Below, one piece after another: positions 7,902-16,418 of a stretch of 64,000 bases of DNA; position 1 is the stretch's first letter, and each line of letters starts with the position of its first letter. The notes under the pieces are model-generated. The model made no database searches. It worked only from the letters and a program-made list of their open reading frames with translations, and was not told the origin of the DNA. The DNA is from Nocardioides islandensis (lineage in GTDB: Bacteria > Actinomycetota > Actinomycetes > Propionibacteriales > Nocardioidaceae), in the NCBI RefSeq assembly GCF_015352455.1, contig NZ_JADKPN010000007.1:169060-233059 (forward strand). Direction: 5' to 3'. Position numbers and translations under genes: made by a program.

Positions 7902-9215
7902 GTGAAGGTCGCCGTCTTCGGGCTGGGCTACGTCGGCACCGTGACCGCCGCCGGGCTGGCGCACGCGGGGCACTCCGTCGTCGGCGTCGACGTCGACGCC
8001 GCGAAGGTCGCCGCCATCAACGTCGGCGAGAGCCCCGTGGTCGAACCCGGCATCGTCGAGCTCCTGGCCAGCGGTGCCCGCAACGGCAGCCTGCGCGCGA
8101 CGACGTCGGTGGCCGAGGCCCTAGCGAACGCCGAGCTGTCGCTGATCTGCGTGGGGACGCCGTCGGGCATCCACGGCAGCACCGACCTCAGGTACGTCGA
8201 GCGCGTCGTCGCCGAGATCCGCGCGGCCATGGACGTGGTCGAGCCCCCGGCCGGAGGCTTCCACGCCGTCGTGGTGCGCAGCACCGTCCCGCCCGGCACG
8301 GTCGAGCGGCACGTGGCGCCGGTGTTCGCCGACCCGGTGCCCGGCTGGGAGGTCGGGACCGCGATGTGTCCGGAGTTCCTGCGCGAGGGCGTGGGGGTCG
8401 AGGACTTCTTCGGACCGCCGTTCGTCGTCGTCGGCACCGCCGACGACCGGGCCCGGGCCGTCATGGCGGAGCTGTTCGCCTTCCTGGGCCTGGAGGTGCG
8501 GCACGTCGCCGTCTCGACGGCCGAGTCGCTGAAGTACGCCTGCAACGCCTTCCACGCGACCAAGGTCTCGTTCGCGAACGAGCTCGCGAGGGTGCTTCAC
8601 CCCTCCGGCGTGGACTCGCGCGAAGTGATGGAGATCTTCTGCGAGGACTTCAAGCTGAACCTCGGCCCGGCCTACCTGCGACCAGGTTTCGCCTACGGCG
8701 GCAGCTGCCTGCCCAAGGACCTCCGCTCGCTCCTGCACCTGGCGCGCGTGAACGGCGTCGACGCGCCCCTGCTGGCCGGGACCGCCGTGACCAACGAGAT
8801 GGTCGTCCGTGACGTCGTCGAGCGCGTCATCGAGACGGGCAAGCGCCGGGTCGCCCTGCTCGGGCTCAGCTTCAAGGCCGACACCGACGACCTGCGGGAA
8901 AGCCCGAGCGTCGACCTCGCGGAGCGCCTGATCGGCAAGGGCTTCGACGTCCGCATCTACGACCCGATCATCAATCCGGACAAGCTGGTGGGCGCCAACC
9001 TGCGCGATGTCGAGGCGCGGTTCCACCTGAGCCCTCTGCTCGCCAGCACGGCCGAGGAAGCGCTCGAGGGGGCCGAGGTGGTGCTGGTCGCCTCGTCCGC
9101 GATCGTGGTCACCGAGGCGCTCCTGACTGCCTCCCCCGCACACCTCATCGACCTGTCCGGCCGGCTCGACGCCGAGATCGAGCGCCTGCCCGGATACAGC
9201 GGGGTCGGCTGGTGA
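7902..9215 (+). CDS. Nucleotide-sugar 6-dehydrogenase (GDP-mannose or UDP-glucose type)
   Basis: 437-residue member of the UDP-glucose/GDP-mannose dehydrogenase family, which oxidises the C6 alcohol of a nucleotide hexose to the uronate with 2 NAD+. Rossmann motif GLGYVG at residues 7-12; catalytic Cys269 in YGGSCLPKD; second Rossmann half from about 310 (ALLGLSFKADTDDLRESPS). The SCLPKD form and the C-terminal LDAEIERLPGYSGVGW resemble AlgD-type GDP-mannose dehydrogenases more than Ugd (usually SCFPKD), so GDP-mannuronate is the better guess (inference). The GTG at 7902 was chosen over 7896 because the GAGGGGGGG tract then has proper spacing. Overlaps the next gene by GTGA; first gene of a three-gene unit. 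Confidence 0.88.
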   Translation: MKVAVFGLGYVGTVTAAGLAHAGHSVVGVDVDAAKVAAINVGESPVVEPGIVELLASGARNGSLRATTSVAEALANAELSLICVGTPSGIHGSTDLRYVERVVAEIRAAMDVVEPPAGGFHAVVVRSTVPPGTVERHVAPVFADPVPGWEVGTAMCPEFLREGVGVEDFFGPPFVVVGTADDRARAVMAELFAFLGLEVRHVAVSTAESLKYACNAFHATKVSFANELARVLHPSGVDSREVMEIFCEDFKLNLGPAYLRPGFAYGGSCLPKDLRSLLHLARVNGVDAPLLAGTAVTNEMVVRDVVERVIETGKRRVALLGLSFKADTDDLRESPSVDLAERLIGKGFDVRIYDPIINPDKLVGANLRDVEARFHLSPLLASTAEEALEGAEVVLVASSAIVVTEALLTASPAHLIDLSGRLDAEIERLPGYSGVGW

Positions 9216-10555
9216 GACAACGGCCCCGCGTCCTGATCATCGTCCAGAACCTGCCGGTGCCCTTCGACCGGCGGGTGTGGCTGGAGTGCCAGACCCTGCG
9301 TGACGCGGGGTACGACGTCACCGTGGTGTGCCCGCGCGGCAAGGACACCGGCGCCTACCAGGTCGTGGACGGGGTGACGATCCACGCCTACCGCCCGTAC
9401 GCGCCGGGCGGGAGCGCCATGGGCTTCGTCATCGAGTACGCGTACTCGTTCCTGGCCACGGCGCGCCTGGCGCTGAAAGCCCGCCGGCATGGCCGCTTCG
9501 ACGTGGTCCAGGCCTGCAACCCGCCGGACATCTTCTGGCCGCTGGCGATGTGGCTCCGGTCCCGGGACGGCTCCCGCTTCGTGTTCGACCACCACGACCT
9601 CTGCCCCGAGCTGTTCGAGTCGCGCTTCCCCGACGGTTCGCGGATGGCGCTGCGCGGGCTCAAGCTGTTGGAGCGTGCCACCTTCCGGACCGCCGACCGC
9701 GTCACCTCGACCAACGACTCCTACCGCGCCGTGGCGATGCGCCGCGGCGGCAAGGCGCCCGCGCACGTGACCGTCGTGCGGACCGGTCCGGACCCCGACG
9801 TCATGCGCCGGGGCGCCCCCGTGCCGTCAGAGCGCCGCGGACGCGCGCACCTCGCGGCCTACCTCGGCGTGATGGGACCGCAGGACGGCGTCGACGTGGT
9901 GCTCGCCGCCGCCGACCACATCGTGCACACGCTCGGGCGCACCGACATCGCCTTCACCCTGATGGGAGGCGGCGACTGTCACGACAAGCTCCTTGCAGAG
10001 CGCGACCGGCTGGGCCTCCAGGAGTACGTCGAGCTGCCCGGCCGCGTGCCGGACTCGTACGTCGTCGACGTGCTGTCCACCGCCGACGTCGGCCTGTGCC
10101 CCGACCCGCTCAACCCGCTCAACGACGTGTCGACGATGAACAAGACCATGGAGTACATGGCCTTCGGGCTTCCCGTGGTCGCCTTCGACCTCCACGAGAC
10201 CCGGGTGTCGGCGGGAGACGCTGCCGTGTACGCCGAGCCGTCGTCCGGATCCCAAGGCTTCGCCGCGGCCCTCCTGGACCTGCTCGACCACCCCGACTCC
10301 CGAGCTGTGATGGGTCTGCTCGGACGCCAGCGCGTGGAGACCACGCTGGCCTGGCACCACCAGGCGCCGACGTACCTCGCCGTGTACGACGACCTCACCG
10401 GCCGGGTCCGTACGCCGGTACCCGTCGAGGCGGAGGTCGGCGAGCCCGTCCTGCACCTGGTCGACGGCGTGGTGACACGTCCGGCGGAACATGCGCCCGG
10501 ACGGGTGGGGAAACACGTCGCGGGGCTCGCCCCGGAGAGGGCGGACGCGTCATGA
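9212..10555 (+). CDS. Family 4 glycosyltransferase
   Basis: 447-residue GT-B enzyme. The N-terminal donor-independent lobe starts RVLIIVQNLPVPFDRRVW, a variant typical of exopolysaccharide GT4 proteins, with FDHHDLCPELFESRF near residue 128; the C-terminal NDP-sugar lobe includes the DVGLCPDPLNPLNDVSTMNKTMEYMAFGLP region, containing the conserved E of the GT4 EX7E motif. Acts at the cytoplasmic membrane to extend a lipid-linked oligosaccharide. Starts with GTG overlapping the dehydrogenase stop and ends ATGA with the nucleotidyltransferase, so the three are coupled. The last about 40 residues are non-conserved. Confidence 0.88.
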   Translation: MRQRPRVLIIVQNLPVPFDRRVWLECQTLRDAGYDVTVVCPRGKDTGAYQVVDGVTIHAYRPYAPGGSAMGFVIEYAYSFLATARLALKARRHGRFDVVQACNPPDIFWPLAMWLRSRDGSRFVFDHHDLCPELFESRFPDGSRMALRGLKLLERATFRTADRVTSTNDSYRAVAMRRGGKAPAHVTVVRTGPDPDVMRRGAPVPSERRGRAHLAAYLGVMGPQDGVDVVLAAADHIVHTLGRTDIAFTLMGGGDCHDKLLAERDRLGLQEYVELPGRVPDSYVVDVLSTADVGLCPDPLNPLNDVSTMNKTMEYMAFGLPVVAFDLHETRVSAGDAAVYAEPSSGSQGFAAALLDLLDHPDSRAVMGLLGRQRVETTLAWHHQAPTYLAVYDDLTGRVRTPVPVEAEVGEPVLHLVDGVVTRPAEHAPGRVGKHVAGLAPERADAS

Positions 10556-11355
10556 AGGTGGTGCTCTTCTGCGGCGGCCTCGGGATGCGGATGCGGGCCG
10601 ACAACCAGTCCCTGCCCAAGCCGATGATGCCGATCGGCAGCCGCCCGGTGCTCTGGCACATCATGCGGTACTTCGCGCACTTCGGTCACACCGAGTTCAT
10701 CCTCTGCCTCGGCCACGGCGGGCCGGCGGTGAAGGACTACTTCCTGGACTACCGCGAGACGACGTCCAACGACTTCGTGCTGACCAAGGGAGGCCAGCAC
10801 GTCGACATGCTGAGCACCGACATCAGCGACTGGACGATCACCTTCGTCGACACCGGCATGGACACCGCCATCGGCGAACGTCTACGCCGCATCCGGCCCT
10901 ACCTCGAGGGCGACGAGTACTTCCTGGCCAACTACGGCGACGTGCTCACCGACGCGCCGATGAACGCCCTCATCGATGAGTTCGTGCGGACAGACGCGGT
11001 GGCCCAGTTCCTCGCGGTCAAGCCGCAGGACTCCTTCCACGTCGTCGAGACCGACGAGCAGGGCCGCGTGACCGGCCTGGTCCCCGCCGGCCACCTGCCG
11101 TTCCGCATCAACGGCGGCTACTTCGTGCTGCGCCAGGGGATCTTCGACTACCTCGACGAGGGCGACGACCTCGTCATGGACGGCTGCGTCAAGGCCGCCC
11201 GGGACGGCCGGACGCGCGCCGTGCCGTATGACGGGTTCTGGGCGCCGATGGACACGCTCAAGGAGCGGACCTACCTCGAGGACCTGTACCGCCGCGGCTG
11301 CAGCCCGTGGGCCCTCTGGCGCAACGAGAGCGGCGCCGGCCGGCACTCGGCCTGA
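10552..11355 (+). CDS. Glucose-1-phosphate cytidylyltransferase-like nucleotidyltransferase
   Basis: 267 residues with the sugar nucleotidyltransferase fold. GGLGMRMR at 9-16 replaces the usual GGxGTRL signature, PKPMMPIG follows with the conserved Lys, and LWHIMRYFAHFG, CLGHGG and INGGYFVL match RfbF-type glucose-1-phosphate cytidylyltransferases. NYGDVLTD holds the metal-binding Asp. It should activate a hexose-1-phosphate with CTP (or another NTP) to feed a deoxy- or branched-sugar route; partners could be the epimerases and C-methyltransferase further along. The Thr-to-Met change in the signature loop may alter nucleotide choice. A decayed copy of its N-terminus lies at 3765. Confidence 0.85.
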   Translation: MKVVLFCGGLGMRMRADNQSLPKPMMPIGSRPVLWHIMRYFAHFGHTEFILCLGHGGPAVKDYFLDYRETTSNDFVLTKGGQHVDMLSTDISDWTITFVDTGMDTAIGERLRRIRPYLEGDEYFLANYGDVLTDAPMNALIDEFVRTDAVAQFLAVKPQDSFHVVETDEQGRVTGLVPAGHLPFRINGGYFVLRQGIFDYLDEGDDLVMDGCVKAARDGRTRAVPYDGFWAPMDTLKERTYLEDLYRRGCSPWALWRNESGAGRHSA

Positions 11356-11404
11356 GCACTTCCCCCCTGATCCCTTCCGCTGCTCCCTCTCCGGCCGGTC
11401 GGCG

Positions 11405-12847
11405 TCAGCGCGGGCGCGGGTCCTTCTCCAGGTCCGGCCGGCCACCGAAGCTCGCGTCGCGCACGTCGGCGCCGACGAGCATCACGAACTGGACGTCCAG
11501 CCCGGCCGTGCGCGCGGCCCTGGCCACGGTGTTCAGCAGCTCCGGCGTGGACCGACCCGCCTTGACGAGCACGACGCACCGCGAGGCCGTGGACCGCACG
11601 TGAGCCAGCCCCCGACCCACCTCGAAGGGCACGAGGACGAGCAGCACGTCGGTGACCGCGTCGGTGGTGGGGCCGGCGGTCACGCTCACCCCCGGTGTCG
11701 TGGTGCCCAGCTCGTGCGCGAGCCGTCCCGTCCCGGCGAGGTCGACGGCCAGCACGGACCCCGTCGAGCCCAGGCGACGGGCCAGCCCGGCCAGCACCAT
11801 GGCCCCTTCTCGCTCGCAGTCGACGGTGACGAGCCCGAGCCGGCGCGGCACCTTCCCCCGTGTCGGCACCGCCGATTCCAGGCCGTCGACGAGCAGGTCG
11901 AGCGAGGACCCGGGCCGGGCACGCGCGCGGCGTCGGTGGGCCAGCCGGCCGGCACTGAACCGCACCGGCAGGCCCGTCGCCGTGGCGACGTCGACCCGGC
12001 TGCGCAACCGGACGGTCGTGATGGCGAACACGACGACCAGCGCGAGCCCCAGCCCGAGGCCGCCGACGAGCCCCGACGCCATGACGAGGACTGCGCGCCG
12101 CAGGGGCGACTGGGGCTCGAGGGCCGCCTGGTCGAGCACCCGGCTGGCCGCGACGACGGCGTTCGCCTCGAGCGTCTCGGTCTCGATGTCGTTCTGGAGC
12201 CGGGTGATCTCGCTGATCAGCTGCCCCTTCAGGCCGAGGACGTTGGCGGTCTCCTCCGCGCTGCCGCCCCGGGCGGTGATGGCGTCGTACTGCCGGGTGA
12301 GCGCGTCGACCTGGCTCTGCAGCGCGTCGACGCGGTCGCGCGACGCCTGCGTGACGTCGTCGGACTGCTGCGTGAGCTGCTCGCGCCGGTAGGCCAGGTA
12401 GGTCTCGGCGAGCAGGCGCGCCCGGCGTACGGCGTCGTCCTGGTCGGAGCCCTGGATGTCCACCTGCAGCACGCTGGGCGTCGCCGCCTGGGCCACGATG
12501 GTGTCCTGGAGGTCGTCGGGAGGCGTGTCCACGCCGAGCGCCTCGCCCAGCTGCAGGGCGACGGTGCGCGTCTTGAGCAGCCGGACGTCGGTGGCCATGG
12601 CCGACTCGGCGTCCGTCCCGGGATCGTGGGCCAGCAACAGGGTCACGGAACCGACGCTCTGGGGCGGGACCACCGCGAGCCACCCCCCGGCGAGGGCCGC
12701 ACCCACCAGCGTGCTGCCCGCCCAGACGTACCACAGGCGACGGAGGGTGCCGCGGATGAACGCCAGGCTCACCGTCCCACCGGCGGGCGCGAGGTCGCTC
12801 TCCCGGACTCCGACGACGTCGTCCTCGACGCGCCACGCCGCGCTCAC
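11405..12847 (-). CDS. Wzz/GumC-type chain-length protein with degenerate kinase-like tail
   Basis: 480 residues. TM1 at about 28-47, an extracellular part with long coiled-coil helices (about 150-250, DVTQASRDRVDALQSQVDALT), TM2 at about 268-293, then a cytoplasmic alpha/beta domain (about 325-460) that resembles the BY-kinase/CpsD Rossmann half but shows no Walker A GxxGxGKT. Members of the Wzz/PCP family control the length of exported polysaccharide. The GTG forms a GTGA overlap with the upstream chain-length gene and has GGGGGAG ahead of it. Last gene of the long minus-strand operon; together with its neighbour it suggests a two-component PCP pair. Confidence 0.75.
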   Translation of the reverse strand: MSAAWRVEDDVVGVRESDLAPAGGTVSLAFIRGTLRRLWYVWAGSTLVGAALAGGWLAVVPPQSVGSVTLLLAHDPGTDAESAMATDVRLLKTRTVALQLGEALGVDTPPDDLQDTIVAQAATPSVLQVDIQGSDQDDAVRRARLLAETYLAYRREQLTQQSDDVTQASRDRVDALQSQVDALTRQYDAITARGGSAEETANVLGLKGQLISEITRLQNDIETETLEANAVVAASRVLDQAALEPQSPLRRAVLVMASGLVGGLGLGLALVVVFAITTVRLRSRVDVATATGLPVRFSAGRLAHRRRARARPGSSLDLLVDGLESAVPTRGKVPRRLGLVTVDCEREGAMVLAGLARRLGSTGSVLAVDLAGTGRLAHELGTTTPGVSVTAGPTTDAVTDVLLVLVPFEVGRGLAHVRSTASRCVVLVKAGRSTPELLNTVARAARTAGLDVQFVMLVGADVRDASFGGRPDLEKDPRPR

Positions 12848-14412
12848 GACGCTCCCCCGGTCCACGACGACTCACGCAACGAGACCGGTCTCGGGCCGCC
12901 GGCCCGCGAGGGCAGCGGGTGCTGCTGCGAACGCTCGTGCGGCAGCAGCCTTCCCGCCGTCTTGTCGAAGGGGTCGGGATCGGCGACCAGCACCCCCGAG
13001 ATGCGGAAGCCCGACTCGTAGGCGACGACGGCCGTCCGCGCCAGGTCCTCGGAGGAGGCGGAGCGGGCGGAGACGGCCATCACCACGGTGGCCGTCCGCT
13101 CCAGGCGAGGCATCCGGGGCGCCCGGCGGTCCAGCACCGCGACGATCACCGTCAGCTCGGCCGGGTGCTTGGTCCGTCGCCGGGACGCGACCCTGAGGTG
13201 CGGTCGGACCTGCTCCTCGCTGCCCGGGGTCGAGCAGGCCGCCCAGAGGGCGGCGGTCGAGTCACCCTGCTCGGGGACCAACCGCGTCGAGATCCCGATC
13301 GACGCGGCGTACGACGCGATCTGCGGCCCCACCGACAGGGCTCGCACGTCGTCCTGCAGGCTCACCACGCAGAGCAGGTGGCGTTCGGTCGACACCTCAC
13401 GGTCGTTCTCGGACCGTCCCATGGCGAGGTTCTCCAGCCCGAGGCCGGCCAGCGCCAGCCGGACGTTCCACCCCTCGGCGACGCTCGGGTCGTAGCTGCC
13501 CAGCAGCGACCTCCACGCGGCCACGCTGCGGGGGACGTGGCTGCGCAGCGAGGCGATCACCTCACTCCCGACGGCGTCGGCGATCTCGTCCCGTGTTCCG
13601 AGCTTGGTGTCGCGGCGCGCCACGTTGACCATCACCACGACCGCGATCGTGGCGGCGAGCAGAGCCATCCCCAGGCCGGCAGCGATGTACCAGAGCAGCA
13701 GGTCCGGACGTTCCGCGAACGTCGCCTTCTCGATGATGCGCGCACCGGCCGCGCCGGTCGCCTTGCCCATCTTGGTCTCGAGCTCGTTGATCTGCAGGAC
13801 GAGGTCGGTCTGCTGGGCGGTCAGCTGGGTCAGCGCGCTCGCGTCGCGACGTCCGATGGCCGACGAGGGGTTCTCGCCCGAGATGCGCTCCTGCGTCGCC
13901 ACGATCTGGTCGTCGACGGCGTCCTGGGTGCGCTGGAGGGCGTCGCGGCGGTCCCGCAGGGCGGACAGCTCGGCCGCTGACAACGAGCTCGTCACCTCCG
14001 CCTGGTAGGCGACCTCGGACTCGGCCACCGCCTGTGCGAGTGCCACGGCCGCTGCACTCGACGTACCGCGGGCGCTGATGGAGACCACGTCGGGCGTCGG
14101 AGCGCTCACCCGGACCCGGCTGCGGATCTCGCTGCGCGACAGGGTGGGTGACACCGCCCTGGCCGCCGGACCCAGGACGGCGTCGCTCTCCGCGATGCTC
14201 ACCTGCGTGCTCGCGTCCCAGGTGGCACGCTCACCGTTGGCCTGCACCGGACGGTCCGGGAGCAGGACCTTGCTGGTGCTCGTGTAGAGCGGCGGGTGCC
14301 ACGTCACCAGGCCAAGGCCCAGCAGGAGCCCCAGGAGGGCGATGACCGCGAGCAGGCGCAGCCGGCGGCGTACCAGCGAGATCACCGACCGGACGTCGAG
14401 CAGCTCAGCCAT
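12844..14412 (-). CDS. Wzz/GumC-type polysaccharide co-polymerase
   Basis: 522 residues. TM1 at about 18-36 (LLAVIALLGLLLGLGLVTW), a Wzz periplasmic-type domain starting PPLYTSTSKVLLP, coiled coil at about 150-240, TM2 at about 252-276 and a cytoplasmic domain with no Walker motifs that I can find. Likely sets chain length or couples polymerase to export for the polysaccharide made here. The ATG overlaps the stop of the lyase-like gene upstream as TGATG. Its pairing with a second, differently degenerated family member directly downstream is noteworthy: neither keeps a visible tyrosine-kinase ATP site. Confidence 0.8.
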   Translation of the reverse strand: MAELLDVRSVISLVRRRLRLLAVIALLGLLLGLGLVTWHPPLYTSTSKVLLPDRPVQANGERATWDASTQVSIAESDAVLGPAARAVSPTLSRSEIRSRVRVSAPTPDVVSISARGTSSAAAVALAQAVAESEVAYQAEVTSSLSAAELSALRDRRDALQRTQDAVDDQIVATQERISGENPSSAIGRRDASALTQLTAQQTDLVLQINELETKMGKATGAAGARIIEKATFAERPDLLLWYIAAGLGMALLAATIAVVVMVNVARRDTKLGTRDEIADAVGSEVIASLRSHVPRSVAAWRSLLGSYDPSVAEGWNVRLALAGLGLENLAMGRSENDREVSTERHLLCVVSLQDDVRALSVGPQIASYAASIGISTRLVPEQGDSTAALWAACSTPGSEEQVRPHLRVASRRRTKHPAELTVIVAVLDRRAPRMPRLERTATVVMAVSARSASSEDLARTAVVAYESGFRISGVLVADPDPFDKTAGRLLPHERSQQHPLPSRAGGPRPVSLRESSWTGGAS

Positions 14413-16418
14413 CAACGCCTCCCGAGGACGTCGAAGTCCAGCGTCGTGACGAGCGGGTGGCCGGAGAGGGTGGCCACTCCACGCAGGGTCGTGGTCGGTT
14501 GCCGCACGCCGAAGCGCGGGGAGTACCACCCGAGGACCGGGTCGGTCTCCCCTCGATGGGTCGACCAACGCAGGGAGTCCGGCAGCGACAGCAGTGCGTG
14601 GCGGGACACGCCGTCCCGACCGGTCCAGGTGAGCTCGGCCCGCGCCCCGTCGAGCGCGACGGCCACGGCCGGGCCCAGGTGGAAGTGGAGCCGCACCTCG
14701 TGCCCGGTGCCCGTGCGGACCCGGTCCTCGATGACCAGCCGGTGCGCGAGCTTGTCCAGCCGCACCGCCCGCTCGTGGACCGGCGAGCCCTCGAGCCGCT
14801 CGTACCCCCGGTGCCGCGCCGTCCAGGTCGCGGTGTCGGCGTCGAGGCCCCCCTGGACCACGGGGTCGACGGGCACGGCCGTGCTCCACAGGAACGGGCC
14901 GCCCTCGCGGGCCTGCGACGTCCCGTCCAGCTCGAGGGTGTTGTGGGCCCGCGTGGACCGGAAGTAGCTCCGCCACTGCGGCTCACCGTGGTAGCAGTAC
15001 GTGCCCGGGTCGACGAGGACCTCCACCCCGTCGTGCCGGACCTCGACGGAGAGGGCGTCGGCGTGCCCGTGCGCCGCAATGGACAGGAAACCGAGAGGTC
15101 CTCCGTCGCAACGGCACCAGATCTCACGTGCCTCGCCGACGTCTGTGGACAGGATCGTCATCCCGGCGCCGGCGAACGAGCGCGGCCTGGTGGGGGCGCG
15201 GTTCGCAACCGTTCGTGGTGCCCCGAGCAGGCCGCTGAGCGCGGCTGCCACGACGGTTGGCCTGTCCTGCGGCCACCACGGCCGGGACCCGACGACCGAG
15301 GCCCCCCAGCCGAGCAGCCCGGTCCACGGGGCCTCGTCTGGGTCGTCGACGACCAGTGCGCGACCTTCGTCCCCGTCCCCCTGGCGCGGTGGCCTCCCTG
15401 CCACGTCGAGCATCGCAGCCGCCGCGTCGAAGCCACCCGCCAGCCTGTCCCAGACCTCTGGTGGGAGATCGTCCCCCGTCGTGGCCGCCTCGACCGCCGC
15501 GACGGTGACCAGCTCGGTGACGAAGCGGTGGTAGTCGGTGGCCAGCTCGCGGTTCAGGCCGTCGGTCCAGGTGTTCTCCAGGAAGTGATGAGTGAGCCTG
15601 GCGGCGGCGTCATGGCGCCATCCGTCCGACTCGGCGTACCAGGGGAAGGCGCACGCCGCGACGACACGGCCGGCCTGCTCGGCGACCGCGTGGTTGTTGG
15701 CAGAGGAGCCGCGGCTGGGGAATCGGTCGAGGTACTGCTGGTGCCACCAGATCTGGCGGAGTGCGACGTCGTTGGTCTCGAACAGGTCGCCGACCTTGGG
15801 CCAGCCGTCGAGCAGCCGTCGCACCCAGGCCCAGGAGACCAAGCGGACGCCGAGCTCGATCCCGCTGGTCCAGTGGACACCGGTCAAGAACGGGTTCGCG
15901 TCCCACCAGGAGCGCAGCTGGTCGTCGACCACCTCGGCGTACCGCTCGTCGTCGGTCAGCCAGTACGCCGCAGCGAGCACCGTGAGGTGGTGGTGACGGG
16001 AGAGCTCCCACACGGCCTTGACGTTGCCGGTGACCGCCTCGTCCCGATGGTCGATGCCGAAGGCCAGGGCGTCGTCGGGAGCCCGTAGCCCGGTCACCGG
16101 GTCCAGGAACCAGTCCGGCGCCGCGATGTCGGATCGGGTGACACCGAGCACGCGCCAGTCACCCGCCAGCAACCGGTCCGCGGACGCGACGACCTCCAGG
16201 CAGACCTCCGCCGGGAGCCCCTCCCTGGTCCCGGCGGGCAGGGCGGCCGGCCCGGGACGGGTCGTCCGGAGACCCGGGACGGACCCGGGGTCGTCACCGG
16301 CGTGCACCTGACGGTCCGCCCACGCGTGTCGACGTGCGACGTCGAGTGCCCTGCCGGCCACCTCGCTGGCAGACATCCGCCGGAGTCGTCTGAGGTACCA
16401 GCCCAGTTCACGGCTCAT
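14412..16418 (-). CDS. Heparinase II/III / alginate-lyase-family protein
   Basis: 668 residues. An alpha/alpha toroid domain (about 100-370, with SSANNHAVAEQAG) is followed by the heparinase II/III beta-sandwich domain (about 430-640) that contains AAHGHADALSVEVRHDG, DPGTYCYHG and RSTRAHNTLELDG, positions that hold catalytic and zinc-site residues in this family. Such enzymes cleave uronate-containing polysaccharides by beta-elimination; within synthesis operons they often trim or edit the product. With a nucleotide-hexose 6-dehydrogenase in the same locus, a uronic-acid polymer is suggested (inference). No signal peptide is evident at this start, so cytoplasmic or non-classical export remains open. 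ATGA overlap with the bi-domain oxidoreductase. Confidence 0.85.
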   Translation of the reverse strand: MSRELGWYLRRLRRMSASEVAGRALDVARRHAWADRQVHAGDDPGSVPGLRTTRPGPAALPAGTREGLPAEVCLEVVASADRLLAGDWRVLGVTRSDIAAPDWFLDPVTGLRAPDDALAFGIDHRDEAVTGNVKAVWELSRHHHLTVLAAAYWLTDDERYAEVVDDQLRSWWDANPFLTGVHWTSGIELGVRLVSWAWVRRLLDGWPKVGDLFETNDVALRQIWWHQQYLDRFPSRGSSANNHAVAEQAGRVVAACAFPWYAESDGWRHDAAARLTHHFLENTWTDGLNRELATDYHRFVTELVTVAAVEAATTGDDLPPEVWDRLAGGFDAAAAMLDVAGRPPRQGDGDEGRALVVDDPDEAPWTGLLGWGASVVGSRPWWPQDRPTVVAAALSGLLGAPRTVANRAPTRPRSFAGAGMTILSTDVGEAREIWCRCDGGPLGFLSIAAHGHADALSVEVRHDGVEVLVDPGTYCYHGEPQWRSYFRSTRAHNTLELDGTSQAREGGPFLWSTAVPVDPVVQGGLDADTATWTARHRGYERLEGSPVHERAVRLDKLAHRLVIEDRVRTGTGHEVRLHFHLGPAVAVALDGARAELTWTGRDGVSRHALLSLPDSLRWSTHRGETDPVLGWYSPRFGVRQPTTTLRGVATLSGHPLVTTLDFDVLGRR

